Position numbers and translations under genes: made by a program
The notes under the pieces: generated by a model
The model's database searches: none
The model's input: the letters and a program-made list of their open reading frames with translations, nothing else
Told to the model about the DNA's origin: nothing
NCBI GenBank assembly: GCA_045605365.1
Contig: JAZUPV010000087.1
Span: forward strand, 1 to 11,853
DNA length: 11,853 nucleotides
DNA from: CAKVLS01 sp045605365
Lineage (GTDB): Bacteria > Bacillota > Clostridia > Christensenellales > UBA1242
Direction of reading: 5' to 3'
Shown: in pieces, positions 1-6,554 of the stretch
Position numbering within the stretch: the stretch's first letter is position 1
Layout of the letters: the number at the start of each line of letters is the position of its first letter

Positions 1-1
1 A

Positions 2-1279
2 CTTACATTTTTAGGCACAGGTTGTGCTTGGACAAAAAGAGGCTGTGCGAGTTATCTAATCAACAACAACATTATGGTTGACCCAGGCTTTGGTAGTATA
101 AAACAACTTTTGCGTAGCGACGAAAAACTACTTCACCACGAAAAAATCGAAAGAATAGATCTTATACTTATCACGCACTTTCACTCAGACCACTTTTTTG
201 ATATACCATACATTTTGCAAAAATGTGCTGTAGGTAAGTATGCCGACAAAAAGTTGGTTATCATTAGTCCACCAGGTGGCAAAGAAAAAATTCAACAACT
301 ATGTCGTCTTGGTCTAGGTGATAGACAATATAACAAAATCAACTTTGACGAGTACTGTATCTTTTACGAGGCAGCCGACAAAGCTAAGTTTACATTTAGA
401 GATTATGAGATAACAAGCATTGAGCTTGACCATTATGATACGCCTGACTTTGGTTATATGATCAAAGAGCCTAACGGTAGAGTTATTAGTTTTAGTGGTG
501 ATACTGTTATGACAGACAATGTTATCTATATGGCTGACCATAGTGATGTGTTTGTACTTGATATGGCTAACAGCAAAAAAGAAAAATCACACTACAACAT
601 TATCGAAGGTATCGAACTTATGAAAAAGTACCGTGGCAAATGTTGTATCATACCAGCCCACCTAACAAGTCAAGCTATAGACTACTGCCGTGACAAAATT
701 TTCTTGCCATATGACTTGATGGTTATTGACACTGACGACAAGATGCCATATGACTATGAGATCAAGAACAAAAACCAATTCTTTGACATTGACGAAAACT
801 TTACCTTTGACGTTATTAAGTTTAACTATATGAAAGGCAAACTTGTTACTCTTCGTCTATGCGAAACAAAAATGCCAGATATGGAGAAAGAAATATCTCC
901 TAGATATCTATTTGATGTATTAGACCAAGACAAAAAACTTATCGGCAAACTAGAGTATAGAGTAGGCAATAGTATCTTTACACAATACAACGGTAGTGTA
1001 ACATTTGAGTTTGCTCCAGACGTTAGCCCTCAAGCTATAGTAGAAGCCTTTTCTATGTTGATACCTGTAGCTATTCACCATAGACAACGTGTTATATACT
1101 TTGCAACCAACACCGACGATATGACTACACGCAAAATGTACGAAGATATGGGTGCTACACTAAAAGGTATAAGATATATCACTACAGACGAAGAAAGAGC
1201 TCTTGTAAAAAACGGCGACGCAGAACACTGTATCTACGAGCTAATGCTAGATTTAGAAGAAGATAATTTTGAAGAATAA
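2..1279 (+). CDS. MBL-fold metallo-hydrolase fused to a C-terminal GNAT-like domain (5' end outside window)
   Basis: The reading frame is open from base 2, so the ATG at 74 is internal. The residues before it (LTFLGTG...) form the first strand of a metallo-beta-lactamase fold, so only a few N-terminal residues are missing. Seen: the zinc motif HFHSDH at 176-193, a third-motif His (LDHYDTPDFGY) at 431-433, the metal-bridging Asp of SGDT at 500-502 and a last His (PAHLTSQ) at 659-661. This is the RNase Z-like/phosphodiesterase-type arrangement, so a hydrolase with two metal ions is expected; the substrate is unknown. From about base 835 to the end the protein resembles a GNAT acetyltransferase (IGKLEYRVG, then GSVTFEFAP, then NTDDMTTRKMYEDMGA). 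The usual R/Q-x-x-G-x-G/A acetyl-CoA loop is replaced by a sequence around SPQAIVEAF, so catalysis by this half is doubtful. It ends in a clear terminator and appears to be the last gene of its transcript. Confidence 0.85.
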   Translation, partial: LTFLGTGCAWTKRGCASYLINNNIMVDPGFGSIKQLLRSDEKLLHHEKIERIDLILITHFHSDHFFDIPYILQKCAVGKYADKKLVIISPPGGKEKIQQLCRLGLGDRQYNKINFDEYCIFYEAADKAKFTFRDYEITSIELDHYDTPDFGYMIKEPNGRVISFSGDTVMTDNVIYMADHSDVFVLDMANSKKEKSHYNIIEGIELMKKYRGKCCIIPAHLTSQAIDYCRDKIFLPYDLMVIDTDDKMPYDYEIKNKNQFFDIDENFTFDVIKFNYMKGKLVTLRLCETKMPDMEKEISPRYLFDVLDQDKKLIGKLEYRVGNSIFTQYNGSVTFEFAPDVSPQAIVEAFSMLIPVAIHHRQRVIYFATNTDDMTTRKMYEDMGATLKGIRYITTDEERALVKNGDAEHCIYELMLDLEEDNFEE

Positions 1280-1282
1280 AAC

Positions 1283-1311
1283 AAAAAACTCCATACTCTA
1301 TGGAGTTTTTT
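1283..1311 (+). terminator. Intrinsic terminator after the MBL-GNAT gene
   Basis: The stem CTCCATA/TATGGAG has a 3-base loop (CTC, 1296-1298). It is flanked by a run of A (1283-1288) and a run of T (1306-1311), which extend the pairing to 13 bp. It lies four bases after the stop codon. The A run on the other side would also let it work weakly on the opposite strand, but no minus-strand gene ends here. Confidence 0.9.
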
Positions 1312-1322
1312 ATTGCGGTCAA

Positions 1323-1334
1323 TTTGTTAACAAA
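1323..1334. repeat. Perfect 12-bp palindrome over the -35 of the transporter promoter
   Basis: TTTGTTAACAAA is perfectly self-complementary with no spacer and contains the -35 hexamer. One base separates it from the longer inverted repeat at 1336-1359. Inferred role: an operator half or an independent operator. In AT-rich DNA a 12-bp palindrome alone could be chance; its position makes it more interesting. Confidence 0.55.
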
Positions 1335-1356
1335 CATTATTGTATTGTGATACAAT
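1327..1356 (+). promoter_or_regulatory. Promoter of the chromate transporter pair (extended -10)
   Basis: The -35 is TTAACA (1327-1332, five of six consensus bases). The spacer is 18 bases, and the -10 is TACAAT (1351-1356, five of six) preceded by TG at 1348-1349, giving an extended -10. The predicted transcript start near 1363 leaves a leader of only about 10 bases that still contains GGAG ahead of the ATG at 1373. Both promoter hexamers lie inside palindromes listed separately, so regulation by a dimeric DNA-binding protein is likely. Confidence 0.75.
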
Positions 1357-1359
1357 AAT
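1336..1359. promoter_or_regulatory. Candidate operator: perfect 10-bp inverted repeat over the -10
   Basis: The left arm ATTATTGTAT (1336-1345) and the right arm ATACAATAAT (1350-1359) are exact reverse complements around a 4-base spacer, TGTG. The right arm contains the whole -10 hexamer. A bound dimer would block RNA polymerase, so repression of the transporter genes is the simplest reading. The core resembles the TTGTAT-N4-ATACAA shape of several repressor families, but I cannot name the regulator. No T run follows, so this is not a terminator. Confidence 0.7.
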
Positions 1360-1372
1360 CGTGGAGTTATAT

Positions 1373-2146
1373 ATGAAAAAATTAAAACAACTAGGACTAT
1401 TATTCGTGACTATGCTCAAGATAGGGCTGTTTACCTTTGGCGGCGGTTACGCTATGATAGCCCTATTGCAAAACGAATTTGTCGAAAAGAAAAACTGGCT
1501 ACCAAAAGATGAGTTTATGGATATGGTAGCTATAGCAGAATCAACCCCAGGACCTATCGCTGTCAACAGTGCCACTTATATAGGCTACAAAATGGCAGGT
1601 GTATGGGGTAGTATAATGGCAACTATCGGTGTGTGTTTGCCGTCATTTGTTATTATTTTTGTTATATCGTTATTTTTAGAAAAGTTCTTGTCGTTAAAAT
1701 ACGTAGCCTATGCTTTTAAAGGTATACAAGTGTGTGTATCATACTTAATCTTGGCAGCTGGTATAAAAATGTTAAAAGGTCTAAAACTAAACCTTTTTAA
1801 CATTATCATCATAGTAGCTGTGTTTGGTTGTATGGTGGCTTTTTCGTTGTTTGCGATACAATTTTCTTCTATATATTATATATTGATTAGTGGTGGGCTA
1901 GGTTTGGTAGTGTATCTTGTTAGTTACTTTATAAAACGCTCAAAACAGCCAGTTCTAACCGACAATACTCAGCAAACCGACAATGTGTCAATAGAACAAC
2001 AAACTAAAGAAAAAACTTCGATAATAGCTCAACCAGACACTCACTTAGACTGTGAAACTCAAACCAAACCAACCAAAGTTAAAAAAGAAAAATTGCAGTC
2101 TAACAAAACCAATACAACCCCTAAACAAAAGGGGGACAAAAAATGA
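1373..2146 (+). CDS. Chromate transporter family protein, first half-size subunit
   Basis: This is a membrane protein of 257 residues in the CHR (ChrA, Chromate_transp) family. Short CHR proteins usually work as pairs of about 190 residues each, forming one oxyanion transporter; chromate, sulfate or another anion is possible and the true substrate is unknown. Seen: the FGGGYAM motif at residues 22-28, ESTPGP at 56-61 and hydrophobic segments at roughly 75-105, 110-134, 141-162 and 166-187. The start is ATG 1373, not the in-frame TTG at 1340, because GTGGAG (1361-1366) is correctly spaced for the ATG and 1340 lies in the operator. The odd part is a charged and polar tail of about 70 residues (188-257), rich in Lys, Thr and Gln, with a small TDN-T-QQ-TDN duplication. 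The partner subunit lacks this tail. The stop overlaps the next start by four bases. Confidence 0.88.
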   Translation: MKKLKQLGLLFVTMLKIGLFTFGGGYAMIALLQNEFVEKKNWLPKDEFMDMVAIAESTPGPIAVNSATYIGYKMAGVWGSIMATIGVCLPSFVIIFVISLFLEKFLSLKYVAYAFKGIQVCVSYLILAAGIKMLKGLKLNLFNIIIIVAVFGCMVAFSLFAIQFSSIYYILISGGLGLVVYLVSYFIKRSKQPVLTDNTQQTDNVSIEQQTKEKTSIIAQPDTHLDCETQTKPTKVKKEKLQSNKTNTTPKQKGDKK

Positions 2147-2715
2147 TTTATCTAAAGTTATTTTTGACCTTTTTAAAAATAGGTGCTGTATCTTTTGGCG
2201 GTGGGTATGGTATGATACCACTTATTAGAGAAGAAGTCTTGTCTAATGGTTGGTTGGCAGAAGATATCTTTGTCAATTATCTTGCAGTATCAGAGTCGAC
2301 CCCAGGGCCTATCGCTATCAATATGGCGACATTTGTGGGTAGTTCTCAAGCAGGGTTGTTGGGGGCTTTTGTTGCGACACTTGGCGTTGTGTTGCCGTCA
2401 TTTATAATTATTTTGATTATTGCAAGTGTTATCAAAAACTTACTAAAATTTGCCGGGGTAAAGGCTCTTTTGGGTGGTATAAAACCCGCTGTGGTAGGGT
2501 TGATACTTGCAACTGCTGTTAGTATGATGCTAAGTAGCATATTGTGTCTAAGCACTGTCAAAGATGCCATTAGTTTTGATTACAAAGGTTTAATTATTTT
2601 TGGCATAATAGTAGGGGTATCTTTGACCTTTTATAAACTAAAAAAGAAGACCCTTTCGCCCATAATTTTGATACTAATATCGGCGGTTTTTGGTATGGTA
2701 TTATACGCAATATAA
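2143..2715 (+). CDS. Chromate transporter family protein, second half-size subunit
   Basis: This CHR-family membrane protein has 190 residues, the usual size for a half-transporter. It carries the family motifs SFGGGYGM (residues 17-24) and ESTPGP (51-56), followed by LGVVLPSF (80-87). Hydrophobic segments lie at about 70-98, 113-134, 149-164 and 171-190. It is homologous to the preceding gene and probably forms a heterodimer with it, with the two halves in antiparallel orientation as known for short CHR pairs. The ATG overlaps the upstream TGA (ATGA), and GGGGG at 2131-2135 supplies the ribosome site, so translation is probably coupled and the two subunits made in equal amounts. I see no hairpin terminator after the stop, so some read-through towards asnS is possible. 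Confidence 0.9.
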   Translation: MIYLKLFLTFLKIGAVSFGGGYGMIPLIREEVLSNGWLAEDIFVNYLAVSESTPGPIAINMATFVGSSQAGLLGAFVATLGVVLPSFIIILIIASVIKNLLKFAGVKALLGGIKPAVVGLILATAVSMMLSSILCLSTVKDAISFDYKGLIIFGIIVGVSLTFYKLKKKTLSPIILILISAVFGMVLYAI

Positions 2716-2742
2716 TTTTTTTAAAAAAGTATATTTAATGGT

Positions 2743-2770
2743 TTTACAAAATTTTTGTTTGTGTTACAAT
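2743..2770 (+). promoter_or_regulatory. Promoter of asnS
   Basis: TTTACA (2743-2748) is separated by 16 bases from TACAAT (2765-2770), which has TG at 2762-2763 (extended -10). The predicted start near 2777 leaves a leader of about 17 bases. That leaves no room for a T-box or other attenuator, although T-boxes are common ahead of aminoacyl-tRNA synthetase genes in Gram-positive bacteria. Confidence 0.7.
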
Positions 2771-2793
2771 AGTTGTGTTAAAAGGATTATTTT

Positions 2794-4182
2794 ATGAAAA
2801 AACAAGACATAAAAACATTATACAATAGTTATCGCAACCTAGATGGCAAACAAGTTACTGTAGCTGGCTGGGTAAGAAGTGTCCGTGACGTTAAAGAGTT
2901 TGGTTTTATCGACCTTAACGACGGCACATCTTTTAAAGGCGTTCAAATAGTCTTTACCAAAGACTCTTGCAAAAACTATGACGAAATCTCAAAGCTAAAT
3001 GCGGGTTCTAGTATGATTTGCAAAGGCACTTTGGTACTAACTCCAGAAAACAAGCAACCTTTCGAAATAAAAGCCGACAACGTAGAGATTGTCTGCCCAA
3101 CAGATAGCGAATATCCCCTTCAAAAAAAGAGACACTCAATAGAGTTTTTAAGAGAAATCGCATATCTAAGACCAAGAACAAATTTGTTTAACGCAGTGTT
3201 TAGAGTGCGTAGCCAAACATCTTTTGCTATACACAAGTTCTTTAACGAAAGGGGTTTTGTATATACTCACACACCTATTATTACTGGTGCCGACTGTGAA
3301 GGCGGTAGTGACGTATTTAGAGTAACTACCCACAACTTCTACGACAAAAAAGAAATGCAAACCGCAACCCCAGAAAACGACTTCTTTGGCAAAAACGTTT
3401 TCTTAACACCTACCGGTCAGTTAGAAGGCGAAGCCCTTGCACTTGCCTTTTCTAAAATATATACATTTGGTCCAACTTTTCGTTCAGAAAACAGCAACAC
3501 CACTCGTCACGCTAGCGAGTTTTGGATGATCGAGCCAGAAGTTGCTTTCAACGACCTTGCTGACAATATGGACCTTATCGAAGAAATGGTAAAATACCTT
3601 ATCAATTATCTTATGGACAACTGTGCTACAGAGTTGGAGTTTTTCAACAACTTTGTAGATAGGGGGCTATTAGATAGACTAAACCACGTAGCAAAGAGCG
3701 AGTTTGTTAGAGTGTCATATACAGACGCTATCAAGCAACTTGAAAAATACAATGACCAATTTGAATTTAAAGCATATTGGGGCTGTGATATGCAGAGCGA
3801 ACACGAAAGATTTTTGACAGAACAAATCTACAAAAAACCAGTCTTCGTTACTGACTATCCAAAAGAAATCAAAGCTTTTTATATGCGTCTTAACGACGAT
3901 GGCAAAACCGTTGCTGCTTGTGACTTGCTTGTACCAGGTGTTGGCGAAATGGTCGGTGGAAGCCAAAGAGAAGAACGTCTTGACGTGCTAAAAGAGCAAA
4001 TGGCAATCCGTGGTCTTAAAGAAGAAGACTACTGGTGGTATCTAAACTTGCGTAAATATGGCAGTGTAGTACACAGTGGTTTTGGCTTAGGCCTTGAGAG
4101 ATTTTTGATGTATGTGACAGGTGTAAATAATATCCGTGACGTACAAATCTTCCCACGTACACCAAAAAACTGCAACTATTAA
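2794..4182 (+). CDS. asnS: Asparagine--tRNA ligase
   Basis: This cytoplasmic class IIb aminoacyl-tRNA synthetase charges tRNA-Asn with asparagine using ATP. It has 462 residues, the normal length for bacterial AsnRS. Domains: an N-terminal OB-fold anticodon-binding domain at about residues 18-105 (VTVAGWVRSVRD..GFIDLNDG) and a class II catalytic core from about 120 to the end. Seen: CEGGSDVFRVTT, the AsnRS-type segment FLTPTGQLEGE, motif 2 starting at residue 229 (FRSENSNTTRH then EFWMIEPE) and motif 3 GLGLERF at 431-437. It lacks the inserted GAD domain of bacterial AspRS, and the motif-2 sequence is AsnRS-like, so AspRS is excluded. The ribosome site AAAGGA (2781-2786) sits 7 bases from the ATG. 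Its presence indicates direct charging of tRNA-Asn rather than sole reliance on the transamidation route. Confidence 0.97.
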   Translation: MKKQDIKTLYNSYRNLDGKQVTVAGWVRSVRDVKEFGFIDLNDGTSFKGVQIVFTKDSCKNYDEISKLNAGSSMICKGTLVLTPENKQPFEIKADNVEIVCPTDSEYPLQKKRHSIEFLREIAYLRPRTNLFNAVFRVRSQTSFAIHKFFNERGFVYTHTPIITGADCEGGSDVFRVTTHNFYDKKEMQTATPENDFFGKNVFLTPTGQLEGEALALAFSKIYTFGPTFRSENSNTTRHASEFWMIEPEVAFNDLADNMDLIEEMVKYLINYLMDNCATELEFFNNFVDRGLLDRLNHVAKSEFVRVSYTDAIKQLEKYNDQFEFKAYWGCDMQSEHERFLTEQIYKKPVFVTDYPKEIKAFYMRLNDDGKTVAACDLLVPGVGEMVGGSQREERLDVLKEQMAIRGLKEEDYWWYLNLRKYGSVVHSGFGLGLERFLMYVTGVNNIRDVQIFPRTPKNCNY

Positions 4183-4190
4183 TAAAAACA

Positions 4191-4223
4191 AAAACAGTAG
4201 TTTATTTCAAACTACTGTTTTTT
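4191..4223 (+). terminator. Intrinsic terminator of asnS
   Basis: A 13-bp stem, AAAACAGTAGTTT (4191-4203) with AAACTACTGTTTT (4209-4221), encloses a 5-base loop and ends in a T run to 4223. It begins nine bases after the asnS stop. It stands in tandem with the next hairpin, in the gap between two convergent genes. Confidence 0.9.
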
Positions 4224-4228
4224 ATAAT

Positions 4229-4257
4229 AAAAAACCAAGGGTGAGCCTTGGTTTTTT
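4229..4257. terminator. Bidirectional terminator, chiefly for pyk
   Basis: The stem AAAAAACCAAGG (4229-4240) pairs with CCTTGGTTTTTT (4246-4257) around a 5-base loop. It begins two bases beyond the pyk stop on the minus strand and has T runs on both strands. It would end pyk transcription and act as a backup for asnS, keeping convergent transcripts apart. Confidence 0.9.
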
Positions 4258-4259
4258 TG

Positions 4260-5666
4260 TTATTCTACAATGTGAATTTTGATTAGGTTGGTTTTGCCCA
4301 TTTTGTCTACTGGTATGCCAGATGTTATGATTATAGTGTCGCCAGGTTTTGCTACTTTTAGTTCTTTTGCTATGTCGTTGGCTTTTTTGATCATATCGTC
4401 GGTAGTAGGTATTGGTGGACATACTACTGGTATAGCACCCCAACAGAAAGACAATTTGTGATAAACATCTTGTTCGGTAGTTAGTACAACTATTTTGCAG
4501 TCTGGACGATAGCAAGAGATTGCTTTTGCTGAATTGCCCATATGTGAGAAGCAAAGTATAGCTTTTGCTTTAAGAGCAAATGATGTGCTGCAAGCAGAAT
4601 AAGAAATAGCATCACGCATAGTGTTGACTTCGCCTTTGGTAAAGCGTTTGTCATATTTGATAGATTGTTCTGAAGATTTTGCTATAGCTGCCATAGTTTG
4701 AATAGCTTCTACCGGATAAGCACCGCTAGCTGTTTCGCCAGATAACATTGTTGCGCTAGTGCCGTCGTAGATAGCGTTGGCAACGTCAGTTGTTTCTGCA
4801 CGGGTAGGGCGACGTTTTTGTATCATAGACTCTAGCATTTCGGTAGCTACGATAACGTACTTGCCTTTTTGTACAGTTTTCTTGATCATTTCTTTTTGAA
4901 CAAAAGGTATCTTTTCTAGTGGTATCTCTGTACCCATATCACCACGGGCAACCATTATGCCGTCACTTACGTCGATGATTTCGTTTAGTAGTTTGATACC
5001 TTCTAGGCTTTCTATCTTAGAGATGATTTCTTGATTGCCACCATATTTTTTGACAAGTTTTCTTACTTCTAAGATGTCTTCTTTGCAGTTTACAAAAGAA
5101 CAAGCGATTGCTTCTACTTGGTTTTGTACGGCAAACTTGATATGTTCTTTGTCTACGTCGTTGATATAAGGAACTTCTAGTGGTACGTGAGGTATAGCGA
5201 TACTTTTGTTGTTGCTAAGTTCTCCACCTACGACAACTCTGCAAGTGATGTCTGTGTCGCTAACTTCTACTATTTTTAGTTTTAGTAGACCATTGTTGGC
5301 GTATATGTGTTTGCCAACTTTTGCGATGTCAACAAGTTTTGGGAAGCGAAGCCCAACTTGTGTGTTGTCACCTTCGACGTCACGTTTTGTAAAGACAAAA
5401 GTTTGACCTTTCTTTAGTATAACTTTGCCATCTTTAAATTTGTCGATACGCACCTCTGGACCACGAGTGTCTACCATAATAGCGCAAGGTTTGTTAAGGT
5501 CAAGACGGGCTTGTTTTACAGTGTCGATAAGTTTTTGGTGGTAGTCAAGTTCTCCATGACTCATATTTAGTCTGGCAACATTCATACCAGCTTTTATCAT
5601 TCTACATATTGTTTTGTAGTCTTGGCAAGAAGGACCAAGTGTACAAACGATTTTTGTTCTTTGCAT
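4260..5666 (-). CDS. pyk: Pyruvate kinase
   Basis: Last step of glycolysis: phosphoenolpyruvate plus ADP gives pyruvate plus ATP, in the cytoplasm. I place the start at ATG 5666 (468 residues, MQRTKIVCTLGPS). AAAAGGG lies 7 bases upstream, whereas an in-frame ATG 12 codons earlier (5702) overlaps the -10 and has no ribosome site. Seen, in this numbering: ARLNMSHG with the phosphate-binding Arg at 32, GPEVR at 69-73, the catalytic Lys of SKIES at 217, ARGDMG around 240-245, and the ATEMLESM and SGETASGAYP segments of the barrel. The Glu in GPEVR is the residue associated with K+-dependent pyruvate kinases (Lys is associated with K+-independent ones), so K+ dependence is expected. The protein ends after the standard C-terminal domain (LIKIHIVE). 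It lacks the extra PEP-utiliser-like domain found in many Bacillus-type enzymes. Confidence 0.97.
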   Translation of the reverse strand: MQRTKIVCTLGPSCQDYKTICRMIKAGMNVARLNMSHGELDYHQKLIDTVKQARLDLNKPCAIMVDTRGPEVRIDKFKDGKVILKKGQTFVFTKRDVEGDNTQVGLRFPKLVDIAKVGKHIYANNGLLKLKIVEVSDTDITCRVVVGGELSNNKSIAIPHVPLEVPYINDVDKEHIKFAVQNQVEAIACSFVNCKEDILEVRKLVKKYGGNQEIISKIESLEGIKLLNEIIDVSDGIMVARGDMGTEIPLEKIPFVQKEMIKKTVQKGKYVIVATEMLESMIQKRRPTRAETTDVANAIYDGTSATMLSGETASGAYPVEAIQTMAAIAKSSEQSIKYDKRFTKGEVNTMRDAISYSACSTSFALKAKAILCFSHMGNSAKAISCYRPDCKIVVLTTEQDVYHKLSFCWGAIPVVCPPIPTTDDMIKKANDIAKELKVAKPGDTIIITSGIPVDKMGKTNLIKIHIVE

Positions 5667-5701
5667 AATAGTACCCTTTTCTTTTTTTGTTTTACTCTTC
5701 A

Positions 5702-5730
5702 ATTATACAAGTTTTGTTATAATTTTGCTA
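5702..5730 (-). promoter_or_regulatory. Candidate pyk promoter
   Basis: On the minus strand a perfect TATAAT occupies 5707-5702. The best -35 at a 17-base spacer is a weak TAGCAA (5730-5725). The predicted start near 5695 gives a leader of about 29 bases before the ATG at 5666. AATTATA (5701-5707) and TATAATT (5718-5724) form a 7-bp inverted repeat over this region, which may be an operator or simply AT-rich chance. Confidence 0.55.
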
Positions 5731-5780
5731 CTTTTTTATCAATAAAAAACAGATATTTATAACTTTAATGCAAAAAATTG

Positions 5781-5809
5781 TTTACTTTTGAAATAAAAAT
5801 ATATATACT
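5781..5809 (+). promoter_or_regulatory. Candidate promoter of the TetR-family gene
   Basis: TTTACT (5781-5786), a 17-base spacer and TATACT (5804-5809, five of six). A palindrome ATACTT-T-AAGTAT (5805-5817) overlaps the -10 and the expected start. This promoter would give a leader of about 100 bases carrying the ACCGA/TCGGT site near its end. The rest of the 5731-5882 stretch is AT-rich, and I see no gene or RNA structure in it. Confidence 0.5.
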
Positions 5810-5882
5810 TTAAGTATCAAAGATAAAAATATGCGTATTTGGCACTAAAAAAGGACAAATAAAGGCATACTAAAAAAGACCA

Positions 5883-5900
5883 ACCGATTGTTCGTTCGGT
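5883..5900. promoter_or_regulatory. Candidate TetR-family operator
   Basis: ACCGA (5883-5887) and TCGGT (5896-5900) are inverted around 8 bases (TTGTTCGT) whose centre keeps one further matching G/C pair. It stands out as GC-rich in an AT-rich spacer and ends five bases before the Shine-Dalgarno TAAGGAG (5905-5911). ACCGA..TCGGT-type palindromes are common operators of TetR-family repressors, so autoregulation of the downstream gene is inferred. Confidence 0.6.
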
Positions 5901-5919
5901 ATTATAAGGAGCACACACA

Positions 5920-6504
5920 ATGAAAAGACAACTTATCTACAAAGAAGTACTAGCAATGTTGAATGATGGTATCGAGTACAAGGCTATCACTCTAGCAGAA
6001 GTTGCAAGAAGATGTGACATGGGCAAAAGTACTATTTATGAATATTTTTCTAGCAAGGACGATATGGTGTTTAATAGCATAATCTTCTATGCTAACAAAA
6101 TGTTAAAATTCTTTTCACAAAGTTTTAAAATCACCACTTACGAACCAACCTTAAGAGTTTGGGTAAAGTCAATGATAGTATGTATGAAGTCAAACAAATG
6201 GATGGTATTGCCATGGACTTTCAAAACATATATCACATATCTTAACGAAGATGATTCTGCTAAGATTGCTGACCTATTAGAAAAGAGCCAAAGCTTGATT
6301 ATAAAACTACTTAATGCTATTGCAAAACGTGGTCTTAACGAAGGTTACATTAGTAACGTTGACGAGCAAACAGTAAACTTTGCTTATTATGGTGCTATTG
6401 GTACTTTGGCAGAATATGTAGACCAAGACTTTGACTACAACACCGAAGAAGGCGGGGCATTAGTAGACCTTGTTATGGAGCAAATAACAAAACAAATGCA
6501 ATAA
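5920..6504 (+). CDS. TetR/AcrR-family transcriptional regulator
   Basis: This 194-residue protein is typical in size for TetR-family dimeric repressors. The N-terminal three-helix DNA-binding domain spans residues about 5-50. The family signature ITLAEVARRCDMGKSTIYEY (23-42) is followed by FSSKDDMV, which matches the helix-turn-helix and the following Tyr/Phe-rich turn. Residues from about 55 on form a helical ligand-binding and dimerisation domain that I cannot assign to a ligand class. TAAGGAG sits 8 bases from the ATG, confirming the start. A near-palindromic site upstream suggests autoregulation. The gene stands alone: it diverges from pyk and converges on the hydrolase operon, and no transporter gene sits beside it. 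No second copy of the ACCGA/TCGGT site was seen in the window, so its other targets lie elsewhere if they exist. Confidence 0.93.
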   Translation: MKRQLIYKEVLAMLNDGIEYKAITLAEVARRCDMGKSTIYEYFSSKDDMVFNSIIFYANKMLKFFSQSFKITTYEPTLRVWVKSMIVCMKSNKWMVLPWTFKTYITYLNEDDSAKIADLLEKSQSLIIKLLNAIAKRGLNEGYISNVDEQTVNFAYYGAIGTLAEYVDQDFDYNTEEGGALVDLVMEQITKQMQ

Positions 6505-6513
6505 TAAAAAAAT

Positions 6514-6543
6514 AAAAGATGGATTAATAATCCATCTTTTTTT
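6514..6543. terminator. Bidirectional terminator between the TetR gene and the hydrolase operon
   Basis: The stem GATGGATT (6518-6525) with AATCCATC (6529-6536) has a 3-base loop, flanked by AAAA (6514-6517) and a seven-T run (6537-6543). On the minus strand the downstream tract is TTTT-A-T7, also suitable. It serves the convergent TetR gene (stop 6504) and hydrolase gene (stop 6555). Confidence 0.9.
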
Positions 6544-6554
6544 GTTGTAAAAAT

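Noticed and set aside
1340..1372. Upstream in-frame TTG as the start of the first chromate transporter subunit
   Set aside because: It lies inside the promoter palindrome, upstream of the predicted transcript start, and has no ribosome site. GTGGAG is well placed for ATG 1373.
1966..1988. Direct repeat AACCGACAAT as a regulatory or mobile-element repeat
   Set aside because: Both copies are in frame in the low-complexity tail of the transporter and encode the TDN duplication; this is a simple coding-sequence repeat.
2771..2793. T-box or other riboswitch ahead of asnS
   Set aside because: The leader between the -10 and the ATG is only about 17-23 bases, far too short.
4222..4554. Minus-strand open frame overlapping the end of pyk
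   Set aside because: It is in another frame of the well-supported pyk gene, is low in protein-like features and has no ribosome site of its own.
5667..5702. Longer pyk reading from an ATG at 5702
   Set aside because: That ATG overlaps the -10 hexamer and adds a Lys-rich stretch absent from pyruvate kinases. The AAAAGGG site fits the ATG at 5666.
5831..5848. Short leader peptide (ATG to TAA, five residues) ahead of the TetR gene
   Set aside because: It has no ribosome site and no regulatory codon run; such tiny frames are expected by chance.
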